The notes: generated by a model not told the origin, from the letters alone. Positions 8,006 through 15,681 are shown, numbered from the stretch's first letter. The stretch is 35,372 nt of DNA from Siculibacillus lacustris (GCF_004328075.1 NZ_SJFN01000044.1:1-35372); one strand, 5' to 3'. Translations and numbers: made by a program.

Positions 8006-8725
8006 TCACCTCACGCTCGAGAGCTTCAGGCGTGCCTCGAGTGTCTCCGCCGCTTCCTTGCGTTCGCTGTAGCGGCTGGTGAGGTCGTCGGACCGGTCGC
8101 AGGTCCAGCGCGTGAACTCGACCCGTTCCTCCATCACGTCGACGACGCGGTCGTAGTCGGAGGACGGGCGCATGCGGCCGGCCTCGTCGAAATCCTCGAA
8201 GCCCTTGGCGACCGAGGACCGATTGGGAGTGGTCACCATCCACATCCAGCGGCCGAGAATGCGCATCTGATCGACGGCATCGAAGGACTGCGACCCGCCG
8301 CAGACCTGCATCGAGGCCGGCGCCCGCCCCTGCGTCGGCCGAAGGGCGCCGAGCGCCAACGGGACCCAGTCGATCTGCGCCTCGAGTACGGCGCTCATCG
8401 CGCCGTGGCGTTCCGGGCTGGTCCAGACCTGTCCCTCCGACCACGTCATCGCGTCGCGGAGTTCCCGGACCGTCGGGTGGTCGACAGTCGCGCCGTCCGG
8501 CAGCGGCAGATCGGTGAGGTCATGGACCCGTGTCTCCGCACCGAAGTGCCGCAGGAGCCGTTCGGCCTCGAACGTCGGCAAGCGACTGTAGGAACGCTCC
8601 CGCAGCGAGCCGAAGAGCAACAGGATGCGCGGCGGATGCGACGACGGCGCCGCGACCTGCAGCTTGTCGAGGCCGGGGACTTCGAGACCGTCGTCCTCGA
8701 TATTGGGCAGGTCACCGGCGATCAT
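8006..8725 (-). CDS. arsH: Organoarsenical/NADPH-dependent FMN reductase ArsH
   Basis: ArsH is an NADPH:FMN oxidoreductase that oxidises trivalent methyl or aromatic arsenicals and also handles quinones and peroxide. The 239-residue flavodoxin-like protein has the FMN phosphate loop LLLFGSLRERSYSRL and the ArsH-typical stretches CGGSQSFDAVDQMRILGRWM and NRSSVAKGFEDFDEAGRMRP. The open frame runs far upstream in antisense to acr3, but the true start is ATG 8725, which overlaps the acr3 stop as ATGA. It is the last gene of the leftward operon. Confidence 0.96.
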   Translation of the reverse strand: MIAGDLPNIEDDGLEVPGLDKLQVAAPSSHPPRILLLFGSLRERSYSRLPTFEAERLLRHFGAETRVHDLTDLPLPDGATVDHPTVRELRDAMTWSEGQVWTSPERHGAMSAVLEAQIDWVPLALGALRPTQGRAPASMQVCGGSQSFDAVDQMRILGRWMWMVTTPNRSSVAKGFEDFDEAGRMRPSSDYDRVVDVMEERVEFTRWTCDRSDDLTSRYSERKEAAETLEARLKLSSVR

Positions 8726-9777
8726 CCGACGGCCTCCGTCGCACGGCGCACTGCGGTGTCGCCTTCGTACCAACCCTTGGAGCGGTTGACGATCCACACC
8801 ACCGACAACATCACCGGCACCTCGATCAGCACGCCGACCACCGTCGCCAGCGCCGCCCCCGAGTGGAAACCGAACAGCGAGATCGCCGCGGCGACCGCCA
8901 GTTCGAAGAAATTCGAGGCGCCGATCAGCGCCGACGGGCCGGCGACGCAATGGGCTTCGCCGGTCACCCGGTTGAGCAGATAGGCCAGCCCCGCATTGAA
9001 ATAGACCTGGATCAGGATCGGCACCGCGAGGAGCCCGATCACCGTCGGCTGGGCGATGATCGCGCCGCCCTGGAAGCCGAACAGCAGGGCCAGTGTGGCG
9101 AGCAGCGCCACCAGCGACAGCGGCTGCAGATGCGCGAGCACCGTCGCCAAGCGCGCTTCGCCGCCCTGGGCGATCAGATGGCGGCGCAGGATCTGCGCGG
9201 CGATCACCGGCACCACGATGTAGAGCACCACCGACAGCACCAGCGTATCCCACGGCACGGTGATCGCCGACAGCCCGAGCAGGAAGGCGACGATCGGCGC
9301 GAAGGCGAAGATCATGATGGCGTCGTTGAGCGCCACCTGGGACAGGGTGAAATGCGGCTCGCCCTTGGTCAGGTTCGACCACACGAACACCATCGCGGTG
9401 CAGGGCGCGGCGGCGAGGAGGATCAGGCCGGCGATGTAACCGTCGATCTGCGCCGCCGGCAACAGCGGCCAGAACAGGTGACCGACGAACAGCCACGCCA
9501 GCGCCGCCATCGAGAACGGCTTGACCGCCCAATTGACGAACAGGGTCACGCCGATGCCGCGCCAATGTTCCTTGACCCGGCCGAGCGCCGCGAAGTCGAT
9601 CTTGATCAACATCGGCACGATCATCGCCCAGATCAGGACGGCCATGGGCAGATTGACCTTGGCCACCTCGGCGGCGCCGATCAGCAGGAAGACGCTCGGC
9701 ACGAAATGCCCGAAGGCGATGCCGACGACGATGCACAGCGCGACCCACAGGGGCAGACACCGTTCGAAGGTGGACAA
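8722..9777 (-). CDS. acr3: Arsenite efflux transporter, ACR3 family
   Basis: This 351-residue inner-membrane protein has about ten hydrophobic segments of the BART/Acr3 fold and exports arsenite. The invariant cysteine is in LLAAAPCTAMVFVWSNLTKG (Cys126). The second family signature is HCVAGPSALIGASNFFELAV near residue 275. The only start that fits the family length is TTG 9777, which has AGGAG seven bases upstream; the rare start codon may limit expression of this membrane protein. It overlaps arsH by four bases. With no arsB nearby it is the likely membrane partner of ArsDA as well as a stand-alone carrier. Confidence 0.96.
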   Translation of the reverse strand: MSTFERCLPLWVALCIVVGIAFGHFVPSVFLLIGAAEVAKVNLPMAVLIWAMIVPMLIKIDFAALGRVKEHWRGIGVTLFVNWAVKPFSMAALAWLFVGHLFWPLLPAAQIDGYIAGLILLAAAPCTAMVFVWSNLTKGEPHFTLSQVALNDAIMIFAFAPIVAFLLGLSAITVPWDTLVLSVVLYIVVPVIAAQILRRHLIAQGGEARLATVLAHLQPLSLVALLATLALLFGFQGGAIIAQPTVIGLLAVPILIQVYFNAGLAYLLNRVTGEAHCVAGPSALIGASNFFELAVAAAISLFGFHSGAALATVVGVLIEVPVMLSVVWIVNRSKGWYEGDTAVRRATEAVG

Positions 9778-9788
9778 TACGGAACTCC

Positions 9789-9860
9789 TCAGCCGTTCGC
9801 GACGCGTCGGCCCTCGGTGTCGATGACCAATTCGCCGTCTTCCTTGGCGAAGGCGGTCAT
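9789..9860 (-). CDS. Possible 23-residue ORF just ahead of acr3
   Basis: ATG 9860 to TGA 9789 encodes MTAFAKEDGELVIDTEGRRV and three more residues; the frame is open further upstream. Its stop codon overlaps the acr3 ribosome site (TGAGGAG). There is no good ribosome site of its own. It could couple translation of arsRC and acr3, or be the eroded tail of a lost gene. The 136 bases between it and the arsRC stop hold nothing else I can name. Confidence 0.25.
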   Translation of the reverse strand: MTAFAKEDGELVIDTEGRRVANG

Positions 9861-9995
9861 CGCGGCGGCGGGGGCTTCAGGGATGCGGTCCCGGCGCGCG
9901 CCCGGGCGGGCGGATCGACGCCGGGACGTCGCGCGAGACTCACCTTCGGGTGGTGCGGATTCGGACGGAGCGGAACGACGAGGTCGGGCCCGGCT

Positions 9996-10871
9996 TCACG
10001 TCACGTCGACGCGCGAGGTGGCGCCCGCGAGCCGGCCGATGTCGCGCAGGCGGTTGCCGAGCGCCAGCCGGTCGATGCTGGCGATCGGCAGGGCGGTGAA
10101 GGCCGAGATCCGGTTCCTGAGGTAGCGGAAGGCGGCGTTGAAGGCGGTTTCCTTGGCGATGTCGGTGCCCTCGACCGCCGCCGGGTCTTCGATCCCCCAA
10201 TGGGCGGTCATCGGCTGCCCCGGCCACACCGGGCAGGCCTCGCCGGCGGCGCTGTCGCAGACCGTGAAGACGAAATCCATCACCGGCGCGCCCGGCACGG
10301 CGAACTCTTCCCAACCCTTGGAGCGGAATCCGTCGGTCGGGTAGTCGGACCGCGCGAGCACTTTCAGGGCGAAGGGGTTGATCACCCCCTTGGGCCGGCT
10401 GCCCGCGGAGAAGGCGGCGAAGCGGCCGGCGCCGTCGTGGCGCAGGATGCTCTCGGCGAGGATCGAGCGCGCGGTGTTGCCGGTGCACAGGAACAGGACG
10501 TTGTAGATGCGGTCGGGCATGGCGGGCTCCTCGGCGTTGCGGGGATCGGTCGAACGGTCGGGCGTGAGGGCGGCGCAGACCTCGGGGTTGCCGCAGCAGC
10601 AGTCCTTGGTCAGGAAATCGGCGAGCGCGCGCACGCTCCCGACCCGGGCGCGGTAGATGATCGAGCGGCTGCGCCGTTCCGGTTCGATCAATCCGGCGCG
10701 GGTCAGCACCGCCAGATGGGTCGACAGGGTGTTCTGCGGTACGGCGAGGCGACGCGCGATCTCGCCGGCCGCCAGCCCGCCGGGCTCGAATCCCATCAGC
10801 AGCCGAAAGACGTCGAGCCGCGTCGATTGGGACAGCGCCGCGAAGGCGAGGAGGGCATTTGTTGATTCCAT
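9996..10871 (-). CDS. arsC: ArsR-ArsC fusion: repressor plus low-molecular-weight-phosphatase-type arsenate reductase
   Basis: One 291-residue frame joins two activities. Residues 1-110 are an ArsR-type winged helix (ALSQSTRLDVFRLLMGFEPG, then PQNTLSTHLAVLTRAGLIEP) ending in the cysteine cluster KDCCCGNPEVC. From about 118 comes an arsenate reductase of the LMW-PTP fold with the anion loop FLCTGNTARS (CX5R) and the redox cysteines of TVCDSAAGEACPVWPG. It would reduce arsenate to arsenite for Acr3. The first module starts at ATG 10871. An internal ATG at 10520 is preceded by GAGGAG at seven bases, so free ArsC (174 residues) may also be made. The window's longest frame starts at 11021, but its extra N-terminus is not protein-like. 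First gene of the leftward ars operon. Confidence 0.93.
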   Translation of the reverse strand: MESTNALLAFAALSQSTRLDVFRLLMGFEPGGLAAGEIARRLAVPQNTLSTHLAVLTRAGLIEPERRSRSIIYRARVGSVRALADFLTKDCCCGNPEVCAALTPDRSTDPRNAEEPAMPDRIYNVLFLCTGNTARSILAESILRHDGAGRFAAFSAGSRPKGVINPFALKVLARSDYPTDGFRSKGWEEFAVPGAPVMDFVFTVCDSAAGEACPVWPGQPMTAHWGIEDPAAVEGTDIAKETAFNAAFRYLRNRISAFTALPIASIDRLALGNRLRDIGRLAGATSRVDVT

Positions 10872-10872
10872 G

Positions 10873-10890
10873 TATCGACGATAATCGATA
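10873..10890 (-). promoter_or_regulatory. Candidate ArsR operator at the arsRC start
   Basis: TATCG (10873-10877) and CGATA (10886-10890) form an inverted repeat with an 8-base spacer, one base before the arsRC ATG. No ribosome site precedes that ATG, and the AT-rich GATTAT/TATATC bases here could be the -10 of a leaderless message. Repressor binding here would then cover the promoter. Confidence 0.45.
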
Positions 10891-11091
10891 TATGGACGGA
10901 AATGCAAGCCGCACTCTCGCGGGGTCGCCGACATCTCGTGGCCGGGCTTTCCGGGGCGAGCCCTTCGCGATCCGGGTTCAGGCCCCTCCCGCGATCCCGA
11001 CAGGGCCGGCGGTGTCGGCACCGGCGCCGGCGGCGCGATTGCCGATCGGCGCCGCTCGACCCGGCGCCGACGGGCGCACCGACCGGTCCCG

Positions 11092-11736
11092 TCAGCGCTC
11101 GTGCGGGTCCTGGTCGATTCCCTCGTCGGGGCGGCGTGGCTGCGGCTGCGGCAGGTTCCAGTCGTACTTCATCGCGACGAGCCGCAAAGTGGTCGCGGCG
11201 AGGGCACCGATCGGCGCGGTCAACGTGTCGGGCAGCCCCAGTGCGTCGCCGATCGCCACCACGGAGGCGCCGGCGAGCGCCGCCACGGCGTAGATCTCCT
11301 TGCGCAGCACCATCGGCGTCTGCGCCGTGAGGATGTCGCGGCCGATGCCGCCGCCGATCGCCGACATCATGCCGAGGAGGGCGGCTATCGGCGGCGAAAG
11401 CCCCGCGTCGAGGGCCTTGCGGGTGCCCACCACGGCATAGAAGCCGAGGCCGATCGCGTCGAACACGGCGACGGGGGCGGCGAGCCGGGCGATCGGCCGA
11501 TAGGCCAGCGAACAGGCTACGCCGGCGAGACACGCAATGGCCGCGTAGTGCCAGGTGGCGATCGCCATCGGCGGAACCGTGCCGATCAGCAGGTCGCGGA
11601 CGATGCCGCCGGAGGTCGAGGCGACGAAGGCCAGGAAGACGATGCCGAAGGGATCGAGGCGGCGCTCGACCGCCCGGGTGCCGCCGCTCAGCGCGAACGC
11701 GAAGGAACCGACGAGGTCGAGGAGCGTCAGGAACAT
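11092..11736 (-). CDS. TRIC/UPF0126-family cation channel protein
   Basis: The 214-residue membrane protein has about seven hydrophobic segments in two repeated halves, each with the family's glycine-rich pore signatures: DLVGSFAFALSGGTRAVERR with ASTSGGIVRDLLIG in the first, and DAIGLGFYAVVGTRKALDAG with SAIGGGIGRDILTAQTP in the second. Bacterial members (YicG type) form trimeric intracellular-cation-like channels that pass potassium; their physiological role is little known. ATG 11736 has GAGGT seven bases upstream. The C-terminal tail is short, polar and Pro/Gln-rich. It overlaps the end of the upstream integrase gene by ten bases, probably by chance of integration rather than as an operon. 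Confidence 0.9.
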   Translation of the reverse strand: MFLTLLDLVGSFAFALSGGTRAVERRLDPFGIVFLAFVASTSGGIVRDLLIGTVPPMAIATWHYAAIACLAGVACSLAYRPIARLAAPVAVFDAIGLGFYAVVGTRKALDAGLSPPIAALLGMMSAIGGGIGRDILTAQTPMVLRKEIYAVAALAGASVVAIGDALGLPDTLTAPIGALAATTLRLVAMKYDWNLPQPQPRRPDEGIDQDPHER

Positions 11737-12965
11737 GAAACGGACCTCAACTTGGCGGGGGCCGAGGGCGCGAGCGGTACGAGTGCTCGGCGGGCGAGGT
11801 CTTCCGTGGCGTCGAGCACGTAGGCCGAATGGGGGCGCTCGATCATCGCCGTGCTCGTATCGTGACGCGCCGCGACAATACGAACCGGGACGTTCGCACG
11901 CAGTGCCCAGGCGATCGAAGAGTGTCGAAGGGCATAGGGGCCGGTGTCCTCCGGGACACCGGCTGTCGCGACGGCGGTCTTCCACGGTCGCGTCATCTCG
12001 GCAGCGGCGGTCCGGGCGCCGCGCGATACCGGGCGCCGATCTGCCGGGCCGACCTGCTCGTGGCGCCACCGCTCCAGAAGCGGCTCGTGACCCTTGCGCC
12101 CGACCAGAGCCGGCCTCGGGCGTTCGAGGACCTCGTCGCCCATCGGAACGGCGACCTTCGGCTTTGCGCGGGTCGTGCGCCCCTTCTGAGCCGGCGGGAC
12201 CATGATGCGTCCGGCCTGAACCTGCACGTCGGCGACGGTGGCCTTGGCGATCTGCGAAAAGCGAGCGCCGGTCGCGGCCGGCAGCAGGACGAGCCGCCCG
12301 AAGTCGCCGTGCCGATCTGCGCCGAACGCCGCCTCGACGATGCTGCGCACGTCCGCGTCTGCCGGGATCTGGCGCCGTGCATCGGTTGCATCGGGGATAG
12401 CCCGAGTTCCGATCTCGATCTCGATGGGAATGTGCCCTGGTAGCTGGCGCCGGTGCACCTCGACCGCGGCGTCGAGTGCGGCGCGAAGGTCGTTCAGGAG
12501 GCGATCGATGGTCGAGGGCGCTGGAGAGACCGTGGGCGGACGTCCCCGGCGCTCGGTGGGGTCCTCCGTGTCCGCAGCTGGGGCCCGTATTCCGAGCCCC
12601 TTGCGCCGGTTCAGGATCGCCGTCGCGACAGTCGGGTCTCCGGGACGACTTTCCGCCTGCTGTGCTTCGATCGCCGACGGCCGCTCGCGCGCCCGGGCGA
12701 GGGCCCGGGTGACACCCTGAGAGTCGGAGAACGCGTCCGGCCCGGAACCTTCATCGTCGGCCGTACCGAGACGCTCTTCGAGCCTCGTTCCGTTCAACGC
12801 CGTCTTCGCGACCCAGGCCCCGGGCCCCTCGGCCCTGCGACGATCGCCGAGGGTGACGCCGCCACGCGAACCGGCGATGCCCGCCCCCCGACAGGGGTTG
12901 CGGTTCGGCTCGAGCCCAGCGCGTTTCGCGGGGGTGTCGATCGTGGTGCTCGGTGTCCGGGACAT
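11727..12965 (-). CDS. Tyrosine recombinase/phage integrase, probably inactive
   Basis: The C-terminal half of this 412-residue protein has the integrase catalytic fold: box I arginine in LLPAATGARFSQIAKATVAD, a beta-hairpin lysine region (QKGRTTRAKPKVAVPM), and box II as PYALRHSSIAWAL. The segment that should carry the nucleophile reads MIERPHSAYVLD. In relatives I recall it is ERHYSAYI-like, so Tyr appears to be replaced by His and the preceding His by Pro. A later Tyr is two residues beyond. The N-terminal 150 residues are Arg/Pro-rich and not recognisable. I prefer ATG 12965 (GAGG 11 bases upstream, weak); an in-frame ATG at 13028 has no ribosome site. It is probably the integrase of the element carrying the left part of the window. 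Confidence 0.7.
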   Translation of the reverse strand: MSRTPSTTIDTPAKRAGLEPNRNPCRGAGIAGSRGGVTLGDRRRAEGPGAWVAKTALNGTRLEERLGTADDEGSGPDAFSDSQGVTRALARARERPSAIEAQQAESRPGDPTVATAILNRRKGLGIRAPAADTEDPTERRGRPPTVSPAPSTIDRLLNDLRAALDAAVEVHRRQLPGHIPIEIEIGTRAIPDATDARRQIPADADVRSIVEAAFGADRHGDFGRLVLLPAATGARFSQIAKATVADVQVQAGRIMVPPAQKGRTTRAKPKVAVPMGDEVLERPRPALVGRKGHEPLLERWRHEQVGPADRRPVSRGARTAAAEMTRPWKTAVATAGVPEDTGPYALRHSSIAWALRANVPVRIVAARHDTSTAMIERPHSAYVLDATEDLARRALVPLAPSAPAKLRSVSCS

Positions 12966-13110
12966 CGTTCGGTTCGCCTCGAAATTCCGTCTCACACAGC
13001 GTCTCACACCGACGACGTTGACGAACATGTACTGATTTTGTTGAAAAATATGGGCTTTCGAGTGTCGCGGTGGTCAAGAAATTCGATCACTCAACCCTCT
13101 CACGGCGAAA

Positions 13111-13140
13111 ACAGGGGTTCGATTCTTTTCGGGAGTGCCA
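13111..13140 (+). other. tRNA 3'-end-like sequence, possible attachment-site remnant
   Basis: The stretch reads like a T-arm and acceptor end: AGGGG-TTCGATT-CTTTT (stem closing with G-U pairs), seven acceptor-side bases, a discriminator and a terminal CCA (GGGAGTGCCA). The bases to its left do not fold as a tRNA body. Tyrosine recombinases often use tRNA 3' ends, and this sits just upstream of the integrase gene, so it may be a displaced att core. No second copy is visible in the window. Confidence 0.25.
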
Positions 13141-13245
13141 TTTCTTCCGACATCCGGCCGATTGCGTAAACCCGTCCCGACGGGCGTTTCGGCGTGGCCG
13201 CGTGCGGTCCGGCATCCCGCCCGTCCTCTCGAGCCGGCGTCCGGA

Positions 13246-13911
13246 TCAGCCATCGTAGGCGACGCCGAGGGCGCGGAAGGTCGCGAGCGCGGTCGCGCGC
13301 TCGGCCACCGCCCGCCGCACGTGCGGACGTTCGGCGACGAAGGCGAGATAGGCCGCCGCCGCCGGCAGATGGCGCGCGAGCAGATCCTCGCCATAGACCT
13401 CGAGGGTCGCGCTGCGCACGTAGTCGAGATGGACATAGGCGACACAGTCGGCGGCGGTGAAGGTCGCGCCGAAGACGAACGGTGAGAAGCTCGCCAACCG
13501 CCCCACCGCCTCCAACCCGGCCGCCAGCTTGTCGCGTACCTCGCGCCGGATCTCCTCCGACACTTCGCCGCCGAAGAACGCCTGTTTGTAGAGGCGCCGG
13601 TTGACCCATTCGACGTTCAGTTCCAGGTGCTGGATCAGTTCCCGGCATTTGGCACGAGCGAAGGCGCCGGCCGGATAGAGCGGCGTTTCGGGGTGCGCGT
13701 CCTCCAGGTAGTCGAGGATGACCTGCGATTCCGACAGACTGCCGTGCTCGGTTTCGACATAGGGGATGCGGCCGAGCGGCGACGAATCCCTGAACGCGTC
13801 GCGCTCCCAGGGGTAGATGGTCTTTTCATCGAAGGCGATGTTCTTCTCCAGCAGGACGATCTTGAGCTTGTTGTAATAGTTGCTGACGCCGAAGCCGCAG
13901 AGCGTGATCAT
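13246..13911 (-). CDS. Glutathione S-transferase family protein
   Basis: The 221-residue protein has the thioredoxin-like N-terminal domain (1-78) with GFGVSNYYNKLKIVLLEKNI at the glutathione site, the cis-Pro motif as GRIPYVETEHG, and SESQVILDYLED for gamma-glutamyl binding, followed by an all-helical domain. GSTs conjugate or reduce electrophiles with glutathione. Start ATG 13911 is chosen because the fold begins there and AAGGGG lies nine bases upstream; an in-frame TTG would add seven residues. A minus-strand ECF-type promoter at 14202-14227 points at it through a leader of about 285 bases with no other good gene, so it may belong to the SigF-like regulon. Confidence 0.9.
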   Translation of the reverse strand: MITLCGFGVSNYYNKLKIVLLEKNIAFDEKTIYPWERDAFRDSSPLGRIPYVETEHGSLSESQVILDYLEDAHPETPLYPAGAFARAKCRELIQHLELNVEWVNRRLYKQAFFGGEVSEEIRREVRDKLAAGLEAVGRLASFSPFVFGATFTAADCVAYVHLDYVRSATLEVYGEDLLARHLPAAAAYLAFVAERPHVRRAVAERATALATFRALGVAYDG

Positions 13912-14006
13912 CGATTCAATCCCCTTTTTCAAATGTCGTCGGTCGTTGCGTCCTTCGATCTCGATCGTGTCCGGCGGCCGGTCGCCGTCGTGCCGGTCGG
14001 ATGACC

Positions 14007-14025
14007 CCTTCCGAATTTCGGGAGG
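14007..14025. repeat. Inverted repeat in the GST leader
   Basis: CCTTCCGAA (14007-14015... on plus) faces TTCGGGAGG around a single base, with one G-U pair. On the minus strand it lies between the ECF-type promoter and the GST gene, 96 bases before its start. It could be a terminator or attenuator, or a protein-binding palindrome. It is not followed by a T-run. Confidence 0.35.
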
Positions 14026-14201
14026 GCGGTTCCCGGGCGGGCCGGCTGTCGCCCTCTCCCGATCCGGCCTAGCTTGTCCTCAGCCCGGTCCGAGCGACCG
14101 AGCGGAGCGGCGAACCGCTCGCAGCCTTCGAACGCCGGCGGGATCCTCCCGCGACGAGCGGTCCTGGACGACCTCGCCCACGGCCAACCCTCGACAGTCC
14201 A

Positions 14202-14227
14202 TTCGCTTCCCCTAGGGAAAACGTTAC
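14202..14227 (-). promoter_or_regulatory. SigF-like ECF promoter, minus strand
   Basis: On the minus strand GTAACG (14227-14222), 16 bases, then CGAA (14205-14202). It extends as TGTAACGTTTT and shares CCTGTAACGTTT with two plus-strand sites. Spacing is identical to the sites before the sigma gene, the PLP operon and the cytochrome operon. The first sizeable gene downstream is the GST at 13911. Confidence 0.65.
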
Positions 14228-14324
14228 AGGCGTGCGGGCGTCGGCCGGTCGGTCGGCGGCGCTTCCGCGAGGTTCGCGGACACGCGTTCGTGATCGCGCA
14301 TTCCCGGTTGCCGCAGCGGCGCCT

Positions 14325-14350
14325 GTAACGTTTCGCAGTGCGGCAACGAA
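14325..14350 (+). promoter_or_regulatory. SigF-like ECF promoter of the PLP/glycosyltransferase operon
   Basis: GTAACG (14325-14330), 16 bases, CGAA (14347-14350). It lies 120 bases before the ATG of the PLP enzyme gene, with no gene between. Caulobacter SigF recognises GTAACC-N16-CGAA by published work, so this differs by one base from that consensus. Confidence 0.75.
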
Positions 14351-14469
14351 AGTCCCGATGACGGCAGGGCATGCCGGCCCGATCGCATCGGGGACACGTG
14401 CCCAACGCCCGACCATCGCCTGAAACTCGTCACGTCGCCGCCCATGGGGTGGTGTGCGAAGGAGCCCCC

Positions 14470-15681
14470 ATGGACGCGAAACCCGGTGCGGAGCTGCGCC
14501 TGCGAACGCAGGCGGTGCAGATGCCGATGGGGCACGATGCCCCCCGCAACGGCCTGGTCGGGTCGATCCACCTGTCGACCACCTACACCCGGGACGAGAG
14601 CTACGCCTACGCCTCCGATCACGTCTATGGCCGCGCCGACAACCCGACCCTGCGCCAGACCGAAGCCTCGGTCGCGGCGATGGAGCGGGCTTGGTCGGCG
14701 ATGCTGTTCGGCTCCGGCATGTCGGCGGCGATCGCGGTGATCATGGCGCTCGACCGGCCGTCGCACGTGATCGCCACGGCGTCGATGTACTATGGCCTCA
14801 AGCGCTGGCTCGCCGGCATCGGCCGCTTCGGCCACACCATCGCCTTCGTCGACACCACCGATCTCACAGCTCTCGCGGCCTCCATCGACGCGCGGCCGCC
14901 CGATCTGGTGTGGATCGAGACGCCGAGCAATCCCCTGTGGCGGATCACCGACATCGCCGCGGTGGCGCGGCTGGCCCATGCGGTCGGCGCGGTGGTCTGC
15001 GTCGATTCCACCGTGGCGACGCCGGTGTTCACCCGGCCGATCGACTACGGCGCCGACCTCGTGATGCATTCGGCGACCAAATATCTCAACGGCCATTCCG
15101 ACGTCAGCGCCGGGGTGCTCGCCGCGGCGCGGCCGAGCGACTTGTGGAGCCGCATCGCCGAGGCGCGCGCCGACCAGGGCACCGGCCTCGGCGCCTTCGA
15201 CGCCTGGCTGCTCGCCCGCGGCCTGCGCACGTTGGCCATCCGGGTGAAGGCCCAGGCGGCCAGCGCCGCGACGCTCGCCCGGCGCCTCGTCGCCCATCCG
15301 GCGGTCGCCGAGGTGCTCTATCCGGGCCTGCCCGACCATCCCGACCACGCGGTGGCGCTGCGCCAGATGACCGGCGGGTTCGGCGGCATGCTGTCGATCC
15401 GCTTGGCCAACGCCGACGCGGCGCTGGCGGTCGCCGGACGGGTGCGGCTGTGGCGCTGCGCCACCTCGCTCGGCGGCGTCGAGAGCCTGATCGAACACCG
15501 CGCCTCGATGGAGGGGGCCGGGCCGTTCTGCCCCGACGATCTCCTGCGCCTGTCGGTCGGCATCGAAGATCCCGACGACCTGTGGGCCGACCTCGACAGC
15601 GCCCTGCACGGGCTCGGCGCCGTCGACGCGCCCGACGATCCAATCCGCGTTTCCCCGACCGAACGAGGAGTTGCCCCATGA
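14470..15681 (+). CDS. Cys/Met metabolism PLP-dependent enzyme (cystathionine synthase/lyase type)
   Basis: The 403-residue fold-type-I enzyme belongs to the trans-sulfuration family (MetB/MetC/MetZ/MdeA). The PLP lysine is K204 in SATKYLNGHSDVSAG, with the cofactor aspartate upstream in VVCVDSTVATPVF and the phosphate-binding stretch LFGSGMSAAIAVIMAL. The VYGRADNPT block matches the family's YxRxxNPT, and SLGGVESLIEHRASM the C-terminal substrate arginine region. Possible reactions are beta- or gamma-elimination or gamma-replacement on a sulfur or selenium amino acid. ATG 14470 has AGGAG five bases upstream. It is first in a five-gene operon with sugar-transfer genes (ATGA overlap with the next), an unusual partner set, so a role outside methionine synthesis is likely. 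Confidence 0.92.
   Translation: MDAKPGAELRLRTQAVQMPMGHDAPRNGLVGSIHLSTTYTRDESYAYASDHVYGRADNPTLRQTEASVAAMERAWSAMLFGSGMSAAIAVIMALDRPSHVIATASMYYGLKRWLAGIGRFGHTIAFVDTTDLTALAASIDARPPDLVWIETPSNPLWRITDIAAVARLAHAVGAVVCVDSTVATPVFTRPIDYGADLVMHSATKYLNGHSDVSAGVLAAARPSDLWSRIAEARADQGTGLGAFDAWLLARGLRTLAIRVKAQAASAATLARRLVAHPAVAEVLYPGLPDHPDHAVALRQMTGGFGGMLSIRLANADAALAVAGRVRLWRCATSLGGVESLIEHRASMEGAGPFCPDDLLRLSVGIEDPDDLWADLDSALHGLGAVDAPDDPIRVSPTERGVAP

Noticed and set aside
8726..9760. The 584-codon minus-strand frame that would extend ArsH upstream
   Set aside because: The extra N-terminus is out of frame with acr3 and Arg-rich. ArsH proper begins at ATG 8725, overlapping the acr3 stop.
14371..14469. Longer PLP-enzyme start at ATG 14371
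   Set aside because: It would add 33 unlike residues with no ribosome site; ATG 14470 has AGGAG and matches where the fold begins.
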